Shown here: positions 17,342 to 26,413 of the stretch, piece after piece | How positions within the stretch are numbered: position 1 is the first letter of the stretch | Layout of the letters: the number at the start of each line of letters is the position of its first letter | Assembly (NCBI GenBank): GCA_004555725.1 | Contig: SFHC01000004.1 | Span: forward strand, 124,001-188,000 | Direction: 5' to 3' | DNA: 64,000 nt | Source: [Eubacterium] saphenum | Lineage (GTDB): Bacteria; Bacillota; Clostridia; Peptostreptococcales; Anaerovoracaceae | Made by a program: the position numbers and the translations under genes | The notes under the pieces: model-generated | Databases searched by the model: none | What the model was told of the DNA's origin: nothing | The model's input: only the letters and a program-made list of their open reading frames with translations

Positions 17342-18778
17342 TTAAACGTTGATTTCAGCCTTGCGTCCGAGGACGGACTCATGCGCTGAAAGAATAGGCT
17401 TTATGACCCCGTTAAGAAACTCGGTTGTCTGCTCTGGTGCGCGTCCAACATAGTTTTCTGGCTTCAAAACCTTCTGTAAAGCCTCTTTTGATGTATTAAA
17501 GAGAGGGTCTGCAGCGATCAGATCGAGCAGATTGTTCGGTTTTCCCTCTTCTTTAACCGTTTTAGATGCCTGCATGGAGAGCTCACGGATGCGTTCGTGA
17601 AGCTCCTGGCGGTCGCCGCCGGCTTTCACAGCATCCATCATGATGTTCTCCGTTGCCATGAACGGGAGCTCAGCCATGAGATGTGATTCAATGACCTTTG
17701 GATATACCACGAGGCCGTCGGAAATATTGATGTATAATTCAAGAATCGCGTTGGTTGCGAGAAAAGCCTCAGAAACGCTGATTCTTTTGTTTGCAGAGTC
17801 ATCGAGTGTGCGCTCGAACCACTGTGTCGCGGCAGTTAGCTGCGGATTCATTGCGTCGCTCATCACATAGTTGGCAAGGGAAGCCATTCTCTCAGAACGC
17901 ATAGGATTGCGCTTGTATGCCATCGCAGAAGAACCGATCTGATGCTTTTCAAATGGTTCCTCGACTTCCTTCATGTGCTGGAGCAGACGGATGTCGTTGG
18001 AGAACTTGTGTGCAGACTGTGCGATTCCGGCAAGTACGTTCAGCACGCGGCTGTCGACTTTGCGGGAATAGGTCTGGCCGGAAACCGCGTAAACGTGACG
18101 GAATCCCATCTTATCCGCGATCATCTGATCCAGCTGGCGGCATTTCTCGTGGTCGCCGTTGAACAGCTCCAGAAAAGACGCCTGTGTTCCTGTAGTCCCT
18201 TTACATCCGAGCAGTTTCAGAGAATCCAGAACATAGTTCAGATCCTCAAGATCCATAACCAGATCCTGCAGCCAGAGCGTTGCGCGCTTTCCAACTGTGG
18301 TCGGCTGCGCCGGCTGATAATGCGTAAACGCGAGCGTCGGCTGATCTTTATATTCATCTGCGAATACAGCCAGACGGTCCATGGCGTTCAGCAGCTGAAC
18401 ACGGATCAGTTTCAGCGCTTCTGCCATGATAATCATATCTGTATTATCTCCGACATAGCAGGATGTCGCACCGAGGTGGATGATCGGCTTTGCCTTCGGG
18501 CACTGTTTTCCGTAAGCGTAAACATGAGACATAACATCGTGGCGGACTTCTTTCTCTCTTGCCTCTGCCACTTCATAGTTAATGTCGTCCTTATGGGCTT
18601 TCAGTTCATCGATCTGTTCCTGTGTAATATCCAGTCCCAGTTCCTTCTCCGATTCTGCGAGCGCGATCCAGAGACGTCTCCATGTCTTGAATTTCATCTC
18701 CGGCGAGAATAAATACTTCATTTCTTTACTCGCGTATCTTGTTGATAAAGGGCTGGTGTAGCTGGTTCTGTCTGCCAT
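17342..18778 (-). CDS. purB: adenylosuccinate lyase
   Basis: The 478-residue fumarase/aspartase-superfamily protein has the signature S-S-A-M-A-Y-K-R-N-P-M near residue 290 and H-L-G-A-T-S-C-Y near 95. It splits adenylosuccinate to AMP and SAICAR to AICAR, releasing fumarate. GGAGG stands 7 nt before ATG 18778 but directly abuts ATG 18784, so the second Met is the likely start. It is the first gene of the purB-purA pair. Confidence 0.97.
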   Translation of the reverse strand: MADRTSYTSPLSTRYASKEMKYLFSPEMKFKTWRRLWIALAESEKELGLDITQEQIDELKAHKDDINYEVAEAREKEVRHDVMSHVYAYGKQCPKAKPIIHLGATSCYVGDNTDMIIMAEALKLIRVQLLNAMDRLAVFADEYKDQPTLAFTHYQPAQPTTVGKRATLWLQDLVMDLEDLNYVLDSLKLLGCKGTTGTQASFLELFNGDHEKCRQLDQMIADKMGFRHVYAVSGQTYSRKVDSRVLNVLAGIAQSAHKFSNDIRLLQHMKEVEEPFEKHQIGSSAMAYKRNPMRSERMASLANYVMSDAMNPQLTAATQWFERTLDDSANKRISVSEAFLATNAILELYINISDGLVVYPKVIESHLMAELPFMATENIMMDAVKAGGDRQELHERIRELSMQASKTVKEEGKPNNLLDLIAADPLFNTSKEALQKVLKPENYVGRAPEQTTEFLNGVIKPILSAHESVLGRKAEINV

Positions 18779-18882
18779 TTCCATTCCTCCGTTCCTGGTG
18801 CGGCGGCAAATTGCAACTGTCCAAGATCACTGCCGTTATGATCATCTCGAACAAACTGAATTATATCATCTGAACGTGTAAT

Positions 18883-18916
18883 CTTCAACACCGACCGGGA
18901 AAGGCCGGTGTTGAAG
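18883..18916 (-). terminator. hairpin between the CoA-transferase and purB genes
   Basis: CTTCAACACCG (18883-18893) pairs perfectly with CGGTGTTGAAG (18906-18916). The T-tract is missing, so termination would be weak or Rho-assisted. Confidence 0.5.
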
Positions 18917-18924
18917 AAGGGTAA

Positions 18925-20280
18925 TTAAAGAGAAAGTCTGCTCGTGTTCGTCCAGATTCCCATCTTTTCTGCGTCGCGGATCAATTCCTCCCGGAAGTCC
19001 GGATGTGCAATCTGAATCAGCGCCTCTGCGCGTTTCCAGGTGGACTTTCCTTTCAGGCTGGCCGCGCCGTATTCGGTGACGACATAGTGTACCGCTGCTC
19101 TCGGAGTCGTTACGATGGAACCGAGCGGAAGAGCCGGCTTAATCAGAGATTCCGTGGTGCCGTCCCTTTTTGTCCTTGTAGAATGAAGGCAGATGAAACT
19201 TTTGCCTCCGCGCGAGCCATACGCGCCCTGGACAAAGTCCAGCTGGCCGCCGGTTCCGCTGATATGCTGGAATCCCGCAGACTCGGCGTTTACCTGACCG
19301 AACAGATCCAGATCGATTGCTCCGTTTACGGAAATCATCTTTTCAATGCTGCTGATGACATGGACATCATTGACATAGCTTACCGGAGCCGCGCAGCATT
19401 TCTGGTTGTGATCCAGAAAGTCGTAGAGTTTTCTGGTGCCGCCGGCAAACGCGTATACGATCTTTCCCGGAATCGAGGAGTGGCTGCTGGTCAGTTTCCC
19501 TGCATTATACAGGTCTACATAAGCATCCGTCAGCATCTCGGTATGTGCGCCCAGGTCCGTCCGGTCCGACTCACACAGCATCTGTCCGATCATGTTCGGC
19601 AATGCGCCGATTCCAAGCTGCAGCGTGCTTCCGCTTTCGATCAGGTTGACGACGGTTTCCGCGATTTTCCGGTCTTTATCGTCCGCCGGACGGGATGTGA
19701 TTTCCGGAATGTCCGGATTATCTCCCTCGACGACTGCGTCAACTTCACTCAGGTTCAGCTCGGTCTGTATTCCGTGGACAAAAGGCAGCTTGTCATTGGT
19801 TTCGACAATTACTTTTTTCGCCCCTTTCAGGTAACCGCGTACATCCGTGAGCGCAGGCCCGATATTGAAGTTGCCCCACTGATCCATCGGTGTGGTCTGA
19901 ATGATGAGCACGTCAGCAGGTTCTTCCTCGGCCCAGTATTTTGGGCTTTCGCGGAAGAATATCGGTGTGAACCAGCAGCGTCCGTTCTTGCTGTGTTTCC
20001 TGTCCAGGCCGCTGAAGTGGCCGCAGGTAAACTGTATTTGTGAATTATCAGAGGTCTCGCGGTACACTGCCGGTTCGTGCATGGTCAGTGTGTTTACCAG
20101 TTCCAGATGATCAAGTTCTCCATTCTTCAGGCGTTCGGCCAGTGCCTCATCAACTGCGTGCGGCGCGGTATAGCCGAATCCGTAACTGATGCGGTCGCCC
20201 GCGCTTATCAGGCCGGCCGCTTCCTGCGGGGACATCTTCTTTTCACTGTATTTCTTCGAAATCTCAGAAAGTTTGTACAT
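18925..20280 (-). CDS. acetyl-CoA hydrolase/transferase family; butyryl-CoA:acetate CoA-transferase-like
   Basis: The 451-residue protein matches the two-domain acetate/4-hydroxybutyrate CoA-transferase family. It shows L-G-I-G-A-L-P-N, S-G-T-G-G-Q-L-D-F-V and the C-terminal T-E-Y-G-A-A-S-L-K-G-K-S-T-W-K-R-A-E block, which resembles butyryl-CoA:acetate CoA-transferases of gut butyrate producers. It would exchange CoA between an acyl-CoA and acetate in energy metabolism. The exact acyl group is not proven by motif alone; 4-hydroxybutyrate or propionate are alternatives. ATG 20280 follows GAGAGGAG; the reading frame extends upstream without a ribosome site. Confidence 0.82.
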   Translation of the reverse strand: MYKLSEISKKYSEKKMSPQEAAGLISAGDRISYGFGYTAPHAVDEALAERLKNGELDHLELVNTLTMHEPAVYRETSDNSQIQFTCGHFSGLDRKHSKNGRCWFTPIFFRESPKYWAEEEPADVLIIQTTPMDQWGNFNIGPALTDVRGYLKGAKKVIVETNDKLPFVHGIQTELNLSEVDAVVEGDNPDIPEITSRPADDKDRKIAETVVNLIESGSTLQLGIGALPNMIGQMLCESDRTDLGAHTEMLTDAYVDLYNAGKLTSSHSSIPGKIVYAFAGGTRKLYDFLDHNQKCCAAPVSYVNDVHVISSIEKMISVNGAIDLDLFGQVNAESAGFQHISGTGGQLDFVQGAYGSRGGKSFICLHSTRTKRDGTTESLIKPALPLGSIVTTPRAAVHYVVTEYGAASLKGKSTWKRAEALIQIAHPDFREELIRDAEKMGIWTNTSRLSL

Positions 20281-20341
20281 GTAAAGAATCTCCTCTCTGT
20301 ATATCTGATTGTACATGGATTGTTGATGGATGATGATTACT

Positions 20342-20347
20342 ATTATA
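20342..20347 (-). promoter_or_regulatory. -10 box of the CoA-transferase gene
   Basis: TATAAT on the minus strand, 61 nt before the start codon. No convincing -35 box was found. Confidence 0.4.
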
Positions 20348-20604
20348 CCGTATTCTTGCAGATATCGGGGAAGAGGACTAAAATTCTGCTCTTGTATACA
20401 CGATAGTTTGTTTGTTCGTACAAAAGGCAGACTTCTTGCGAAAAGAGGCATGCGGTAAAAATGAAAGTATGCGTATTTGTTATTCGGAATTTGCTAAATT
20501 CTTTGGGATATAGAATTCGGTATATAGAAGAAGTTTCAGAAACAGAATATCGAAGGGCGGACATAAAACGATGAATCAGCGTATCTGCCCGGGTGAGAAG
20601 AGAA

Positions 20605-20652
20605 CAGGGCTGCTTCCGGAGAATCGATTAGGATTCTGCAGAAACAGCCCTG
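20605..20652 (-). terminator. hairpin after the M18 aminopeptidase gene
   Basis: CAGGGCTG (20605-20612) pairs with CAGCCCTG (20645-20652), with an inner GAGAATC/GGATTCT stem; on the minus strand TTCTCTTCTC follows. Confidence 0.55.
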
Positions 20653-20695
20653 AACGTTTATGTATGGTAATGGATTGGTTGAATTGCGTTAGTGA

Positions 20696-22090
20696 TTAGC
20701 GCATGTCTTTCAGGAAAGCAACGTATCCGAGGAGTGCCTCGTAAACGTCGAGCTTGCTGACGACTTCATTCGGTGCGTGCATGCCCAGAACGGCAACACC
20801 GCTGTCGATGACATCCATGCCGTAGTTTGCCATGATGTATGCGATGGTTCCGCCGCCGCCCTCGTCAACTTTTCCGAGTTCTGCGGTCTGGAAATATACG
20901 TTGTTGTCGTCAAATACTCTGCGGACCTTGCCGATGAATTCTGCGTTTGCGTCGTTGGAGCCTGATTTGCCCTTGACGCCGGTGTACTTGTTCAGTACCA
21001 GTCCCTTGCCCAGGTATGCGCAGTTGTCTTTGTCCATGACTTCTGGATAGAGAGGATCGAATCCAGCGCTGACGTCAGAAGAAAGCATGGTGGAATTTCT
21101 CAGTGTACGGCCGACTGCTGTCATATGGTTGACGCCGAGAGCTTCGAGCACTTCACCGACAGTCTCCTCAAAGAAACGGGACTGCATTCCTGTTGCGCCC
21201 ATACTTCCGATTTCTTCTTTATCAACAAGCAGGCAGATGCAGGTGCGCTCTACAGATTCCGGCAGCTCCAGCATAGCGCGGTAAGAAGGGAATCCGCATA
21301 CGCGGTCATCATGTCCGTAGCTGAGGATCATGCTGCGGTCAAGGCCAAGGTCTCTGGCTTTTCCTGCAGGAACAACCTCGATTTCAGCGGACAGGAAATC
21401 TTCTTCTTCAATTCCGTAAGTCTCTTTCAGAAGCTTCAGGAACATGTCTTTTACGGACGGTTCATCATCTTCTTTTTCGCCCTTGAGCGGCTGGCTTCCG
21501 ACCAGAACGTCCAGTTTCTCGCCTTCAACGACTGCACCGGCTTTCTTTTCCATCTGCTTTGCAGCCAGATGGATCAGCAGGTCCATAACGCCGAATACCG
21601 GCTCATCATCCTTTTCGCCGATGCTGATCTTGACTACGCTGCCGTCTTTCTTGGCAACTACGCCGTGCAGAGCGAGAGGACGGTTAACCCACTGGTACTT
21701 CTTGATTCCGCCGTAGTAGTGTGTGTTCAGCAGGCAGAATCCGCCGTCTTCATATACCGGGTTCTGCTTCAGGTCCAGTCTTGGAGAGTCGATATGCGCG
21801 CCCAGGATGTTTGCGCCGTTTTCCATCGGCTCTGTTCCGATCTGGAACATCACCAGGCCCTTGCCTCTGTTGCTGCGGTAAACGCGGTCTCCGGCCTTCA
21901 GAGTCTCGCCGTTCTTAATGATCTCTTCCAGATCTCTGTATCCGGCTTTTTCGATCTCTGCGATTGCGTAGTCGTTGCATTCACGCTCTGTTTTGCAGCA
22001 GGACAGGAATGTTTTGTATTCCTCGTTAAATGCATTGATTTTTTTCAGATCATTTTCGTCGTACTTTTCCCATGCGTATTTACGCTCCAT
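20696..22090 (-). CDS. M18-family aminopeptidase
   Basis: The 464-residue protein matches the M18 metallo-aminopeptidases (aspartyl aminopeptidase group): G-A-H-I-D-S-P-R with metal ligand His99 and Asp101, V-D-K-E-E-I-G-S with the catalytic glutamates, and a C-terminal G-M-H-A-P-N-E with the last His ligand. These cytoplasmic enzymes take acidic or neutral residues from peptide N-termini. ATG 22090 follows AAGGAGG; the upstream extension is Arg-rich and not family-like. Confidence 0.94.
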   Translation of the reverse strand: MERKYAWEKYDENDLKKINAFNEEYKTFLSCCKTERECNDYAIAEIEKAGYRDLEEIIKNGETLKAGDRVYRSNRGKGLVMFQIGTEPMENGANILGAHIDSPRLDLKQNPVYEDGGFCLLNTHYYGGIKKYQWVNRPLALHGVVAKKDGSVVKISIGEKDDEPVFGVMDLLIHLAAKQMEKKAGAVVEGEKLDVLVGSQPLKGEKEDDEPSVKDMFLKLLKETYGIEEEDFLSAEIEVVPAGKARDLGLDRSMILSYGHDDRVCGFPSYRAMLELPESVERTCICLLVDKEEIGSMGATGMQSRFFEETVGEVLEALGVNHMTAVGRTLRNSTMLSSDVSAGFDPLYPEVMDKDNCAYLGKGLVLNKYTGVKGKSGSNDANAEFIGKVRRVFDDNNVYFQTAELGKVDEGGGGTIAYIMANYGMDVIDSGVAVLGMHAPNEVVSKLDVYEALLGYVAFLKDMR

Positions 22091-22386
22091 GATTTGAAAT
22101 CCTCCTTTTACATCTTCTTCTTTGTATTTATTTCTGCAGCATTTGCTGTGTCGGTCAGCATCTGCCGCGGATTGATCGGTGTGCAGCTGTGCAGGAGCTG
22201 CTCTGACAAACAGAATGCTTTTTCTTTTCCGTGTGAGCATTCTGTCAGTTGTTATTATAGCGAATTCTTATCCGATATGTGTGTGCGGAAAAAGAATGTG
22301 TGCTGTAAATTTATTGTGTGCTGTGTGCTTTGCAATTTTCCGCTCTGTTCAATAGAAGATTGACTTTCAGCTGCAATTGATAAAAG

Positions 22387-22419
22387 GGGCGGTCCGGACC
22401 TTCTGGTCCGCGGCCGCCC
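22387..22419 (-). terminator. intrinsic terminator of the yjeM-like gene
   Basis: GGGCGG.CCGGACC arms pair with GGTCCG.CCGCCC around TTCT; CCTTTTATC follows on the minus strand. Confidence 0.75.
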
Positions 22420-22450
22420 GTCATATGCCTTGCAGGCACGGGGGTCTGAG

Positions 22451-23995
22451 TTATGCAGCCTTGTTATTATTTTTGCTGTCAGATGTCAGACGGTTTTTTG
22501 TTTTTCTCTCATAGCGGCCATACATCAGCAGGGCAGCAACAGAGAAGATCACCGGTCCGGCGAATGTCCATACGGTTGTCATGAAGTCGCCTTCGATTGC
22601 CGGCTGAATGATCGCAAATACGTTGGCGAAGATCAGCATGGCAGATACCAGGAAGGCAAAGAACATGGTTGATCCGTGTGATTTAAACATGACGAATGGA
22701 CGGTCAAGGTTCTGCAGTTTCTTAAATGCAGGGAATGCAGCCGCGATAAAGATGTACGGAACAGTCATTCCTACGTTTACCATGTCAGTCAGGATGACAA
22801 AGAACTTTGCCATAGCGTTTCCGCCGAAGGATACGCCGAAAATCATGACGCATACGATGATGCACTGAATTTTCATGGCGTTAACCGGCATTCCGTCAGA
22901 CTCTCTTGTGATGCCCATCTTTCCAGGCCACAGTTCAGCCGGTGTTCCGTCGATGATCTGTTTCAGCGGGGAGTAGCTCAGTGTGAAGAATGCTCCCAGC
23001 AGGGACAGCAGCATGATCAGGCCGTAAATTCTTGCGAAGTTGTGGCCCATAGCGGCTGCTGTAGCAGAAGAAACACCGATGGTTTCTCCGAACATCTTGC
23101 CGAAGTTGCCCATGATGACGTAGGAAACGTTGCCCAGATGTACGCCGTTTGTTCCCATTACTTCCTTATAGTTTGTGAAGGAACCTACAAGCAGGATCAG
23201 GATGGAGTATCCGATAACGACTACGACTGCGGCGATCATTACGCCCTTAGGGAATGTTTTCTTCGGATTCTCTGTCTTGTCAACGAGTCCGCCGACGGCT
23301 TCCAGTCCGCCGTATGCGAACAGCGCATAAACGATGAAGGACAGGATCATGATCGGATTTCCAACGTAGGCCGGATTCAGGGATGTGCCCAGAGAATGCA
23401 TGCCCTCAAATGGCTGTGCAAAGTGGCCGTGGTTCATAATGATCATCAGGAATCCGCCGATCAGAACGACGAGATTGATGACGATAACCGCAATTCCTCC
23501 GACATTTGTTACTTTCTGAATGTTATTCAGTCCCTTGCTTCCGACGACAGTGATGAAGATCATGAAGATAATACCGAGAATTCCCAGAAGACGAGGACCG
23601 GACAGCCAGCTCATGCCGAACAGATTCCATGTCGCGGTGGTGTCTTTTCCGAACAGCGCGTTGGAAACCGGGACCCAGATGCCGGAGCAGATGTTGACCA
23701 TCCAGAGTACATAAGAGGTGTACCACATGAAGGTTGCAACAAATGCATATTTTGGACCAACGGATTTTTCCATCCAGGAGTAAATTCCTCCTGTCTCGTT
23801 TTTAAACGCGGAACCATATTCTGCAACCATGAACGCATAAGGAACGAAGAATGTGATTCCGGCAAGGATAAACCACGGAATCGCGGCGTATCCCATCAAA
23901 TAAAACGACCTCGGGATGTTATTGAAGCCATATACTGAAGTGAAAATCATCAGTATCAGGGCTCCAAGTCCTAATTTTTTCTCTTTGTTTTCCAT
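22451..23995 (-). CDS. yjeM: APC-family amino acid permease, YjeM-like
   Basis: The 514-residue protein has about 12-13 membrane segments and closely follows the YjeM style of APC permease: I-L-M-I-F-T-S-V-Y-G-F at the first helix, S-F-Y-L-M-G-Y-A-A-I-P-W, and G-G-I-Y-S-W-M. The family is grouped with glutamate/GABA antiporters, but YjeM substrates are not well known. GGAGAGG precedes the start. The 570-nt region before it contains an unusual inverted-repeat array (24224-24281). Confidence 0.85.
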   Translation of the reverse strand: MENKEKKLGLGALILMIFTSVYGFNNIPRSFYLMGYAAIPWFILAGITFFVPYAFMVAEYGSAFKNETGGIYSWMEKSVGPKYAFVATFMWYTSYVLWMVNICSGIWVPVSNALFGKDTTATWNLFGMSWLSGPRLLGILGIIFMIFITVVGSKGLNNIQKVTNVGGIAVIVINLVVLIGGFLMIIMNHGHFAQPFEGMHSLGTSLNPAYVGNPIMILSFIVYALFAYGGLEAVGGLVDKTENPKKTFPKGVMIAAVVVVIGYSILILLVGSFTNYKEVMGTNGVHLGNVSYVIMGNFGKMFGETIGVSSATAAAMGHNFARIYGLIMLLSLLGAFFTLSYSPLKQIIDGTPAELWPGKMGITRESDGMPVNAMKIQCIIVCVMIFGVSFGGNAMAKFFVILTDMVNVGMTVPYIFIAAAFPAFKKLQNLDRPFVMFKSHGSTMFFAFLVSAMLIFANVFAIIQPAIEGDFMTTVWTFAGPVIFSVAALLMYGRYERKTKNRLTSDSKNNNKAA

Positions 23996-24011
23996 ATAAA
24001 CCTCTCCTTTT

Positions 24012-24568
24012 TCAGTTTTTCAGTGAAAAACTTCTATAGTTCCGATAATCGACAGAAATAAACGAAGCCTCTGCATGTGCAAAGAAATCAGATGGTCCGA
24101 CATTCGTCTGATGCGGCGTTCGTGCGGTTCTGTTCGATATCGTAATTGATATATTGGAAGTGCTGCCTTCAGATATTCCGGACAGCAGGAAGAACTGCTG
24201 TGCAGAATGCTTATACATATTCATTCAGTATTATGAATATTGCGATCATAATACTGAAGGTATATTCAGACACTTCAGTATACAATGCCGAGTGAAAAAT
24301 ATGCAGGATATGCATTCCTATACGCATATAATCTGATCGGTGCTGCCGAAGGAGATTATATCAAAATTCATACATATCCTGTTTATATTTTTTTCGATTT
24401 TTATTCTAAACAACATTATTTAATGATTTTTATCGAAATGTTGTACGCAGGAAACAAAGAACGAATTGTATTGTTATATGTACAATATAACTTTATCCCA
24501 ATAAAAGTGAAAAGCAGAAGAGCAGTGTATACACTTATGCATATTTTCTCGCTGTGAACTTGCGTGTC
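24012..24568. other. A+T-rich region before yjeM with an inverted-repeat array
   Basis: No gene is supported. TTCAGTATTATGA (24224-24236) and TCATAATACTGAA (24246-24258) form a perfect 13-bp inverted repeat with a 9-nt gap, and TTCAGTAT recurs at 24274-24281. The array lies about 230 nt before the yjeM start and may be an operator. Confidence 0.55.
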
Positions 24569-25594
24569 TTACATCTCGTCAATATGATCAGCTGTGAAAA
24601 TAATATCTTTATTTACAGGCGTATAGAAAAGTTGTTTCACCGACTTATAATCCTTTACACCGAGGCCCATGATCCACATCAGTTTGGTGATGGCAGCCTC
24701 CAGCGTCATGTCGTACGCCTCGATCAGATTGAAGTCATGTTTGACCTTGGCGCCGACCTTGTATACGGTCATGTTCGAACCTTCATTGACGACCTGCGTG
24801 GCCATGACAACGATTTTTCCCTGCTTTTCGATATACTCATCCATGATTTCATAGAACGCGTCTCGCAGAGATGCCGGAATGCCGCCGACACCAAAGCTCT
24901 CGATCACGATGCAGTCATAGTGTTCAAAAAGATACGGCAGAATCTCCGGGCTCATTCCCGGGATCAGTTTCAGCAGAAAAATACTGTCCTCCAGCTCGTG
25001 ATAGAATTTAACCGGCTTATCAAAAAGTTCTTCCGGCATATAGCGTATGACGCGCTGGTCCTGAATAATCGCCGGGCATGGGAAATTGATGCTGGTAAAC
25101 GCGTTGTAGCTCTTTGCCCGCTCTTTCTTTGCGCGTGTCCCGATAATGACCTTTCCGTCAAACACAATGCTGACGCCGTGCGAACGGTAATCTGCCGCGT
25201 AAATAAAGCTGTCCAGTAAATTGGTTTTTGCGTCCGTAATATCATTGCTGATCGGTTTTTGCGCACCGGTGATCACAATCGGTTTTCGGGAATACTGAAT
25301 CAGATAGGAAAGTGCGGCTGCAGTAAATGCCATCGTATCCGTGCCGTGTCCGATCACAAACCCGTCGTAGTCGTCGTAATTTTCTTCAACGGTCCGCGCC
25401 ATCAGTTTCCAGTATTCCGGCGTCACATCGGTGCTGTCTATCGAGCAGATCTGCTTGCAGTCTACATCGCACACATTCGCGATCTGCGGAACATACTCCA
25501 GAAGCTCCTCTGCAGTCAGCCCCGGCGTCAGTCCGTATTCCGTTTTCTTGGAGGCAATTGTGCCGCCCGTACCAATCATCAGAATTCTTTTCAT
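24569..25594 (-). CDS. ansA: type I L-asparaginase
   Basis: The 341-residue enzyme starts M-K-R-I-L-M-I-G-T-G-G-T-I-A-S with catalytic Thr12, and carries the second signature G-H-G-T-D-T-M-A-F-T-A at about residues 84-95. It splits asparagine into aspartate and ammonia. No signal peptide is present, so it is the cytoplasmic type. ATG 25594 after GAGGGCAGAAA is preferred to the longer reading that starts at 25654. It lies 570 nt upstream of the YjeM-like amino acid permease, same strand. Confidence 0.93.
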   Translation of the reverse strand: MKRILMIGTGGTIASKKTEYGLTPGLTAEELLEYVPQIANVCDVDCKQICSIDSTDVTPEYWKLMARTVEENYDDYDGFVIGHGTDTMAFTAAALSYLIQYSRKPIVITGAQKPISNDITDAKTNLLDSFIYAADYRSHGVSIVFDGKVIIGTRAKKERAKSYNAFTSINFPCPAIIQDQRVIRYMPEELFDKPVKFYHELEDSIFLLKLIPGMSPEILPYLFEHYDCIVIESFGVGGIPASLRDAFYEIMDEYIEKQGKIVVMATQVVNEGSNMTVYKVGAKVKHDFNLIEAYDMTLEAAITKLMWIMGLGVKDYKSVKQLFYTPVNKDIIFTADHIDEM

Positions 25595-25855
25595 TTTCTG
25601 CCCTCTCATTTTCATTTCGCTCCGTTCGATACATTGATCCGCATCCATCATCATATCATATTTTCTTTTTCGACAAAGGGTGAACGAGCATTTTCCTGCA
25701 CGGAAAACGGGCTTTTCCAGATCCTTTTATTGCTTATATAAGAAATATTCCGAATTCCTTGTGCGGCGGCAACGGATTGTTTCTAAGGACGCGTCAGATG
25801 CCCGGAATGGCTCTGATGATATAGAGATTATGAATAGGTAATGTTCTGCAAGTAT

Positions 25856-25971
25856 TGGTATAATGTGTGTCAGTATAGTAGTAGACGAGGTCTAGCAATA
25901 CAGGGCGTGAGAACCGGATACGGGCTGCGTCCTTGCGGACTTCTTTTTGTCATAAGAAACAGGAGGGCGAC
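25856..25971 (+). promoter_or_regulatory. extended -10 promoter and 100-nt leader of the arsS locus
   Basis: TGG-TATAAT (25856-25864) is an extended -10 box. The leader before the peroxidase-like gene is about 100 nt and includes a GTCC-TTGC-GGAC hairpin followed by TTCTTTTTG, which could end transcription early. It did not match a riboswitch class I can recognise. Confidence 0.45.
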
Positions 25972-26304
25972 ATGGATACATATTTCAATCCGGAAGATCT
26001 GGAGCAGTTTGGAAACCTGGGCGAGGATACGCCGGAACTCTGGAATAAGTTTATGGAGTATTACGGAGCATCGATGGCGGACGGTGCGCTGAGCGCAAAA
26101 GAGAAGGCGCTGATCGCGTACAGTGTTGCGCTGGCGCTGCAGTGTCCATACTGCATTGATTCATACACACAGACGCTGCTGGAGATGGGTGTCAGCAGAG
26201 ACGCGATTTTTGAGGCTTCTCATGTTACTGCTGCGATGCGTGCGGGAACAACGATGGCACACAGCCTGATCATGAAGAACATCGTGAATAAACTGGAGTT
26301 TTAA
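25972..26304 (+). CDS. ArsS-associated peroxidase-like (carboxymuconolactone decarboxylase fold) protein
   Basis: The 110-residue AhpD/CMD-fold protein has the redox pair C-P-Y-C (Cys58, Cys61) and a downstream S-H-V-T histidine. Small CMD proteins of this type are typical partners of ArsS radical SAM enzymes and are selenoproteins in some bacteria; here the site is cysteine. AGGAGGGCGAC precedes the start. It is followed after 109 nt by arsS, so a two-gene unit is likely. The molecular role is unknown. Confidence 0.82.
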   Translation: MDTYFNPEDLEQFGNLGEDTPELWNKFMEYYGASMADGALSAKEKALIAYSVALALQCPYCIDSYTQTLLEMGVSRDAIFEASHVTAAMRAGTTMAHSLIMKNIVNKLEF

Positions 26305-26413
26305 TGCACAGGTAAAGGGAAACATAAGGAATTATTTTTGGCGGAGCGCAGGGCGGACAAGAGCGGCCCAGTGATATTTCCGTCTGCGCAGAAGAAATGA
26401 AAGAGGTTGTTCA

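Noticed and set aside
21125..22363. 412-codon plus-strand reading frame
   Set aside because: Antisense to the M18 aminopeptidase gene, whose active-site motifs are intact. Composition is typical of a shadow frame.
25865..25971. Known riboswitch class in the arsS leader
   Set aside because: The sequence was compared by eye with TPP, SAM, guanidine, ZTP, cobalamin and c-di-GMP cores and matched none, so it is listed only as a leader of unknown structure.
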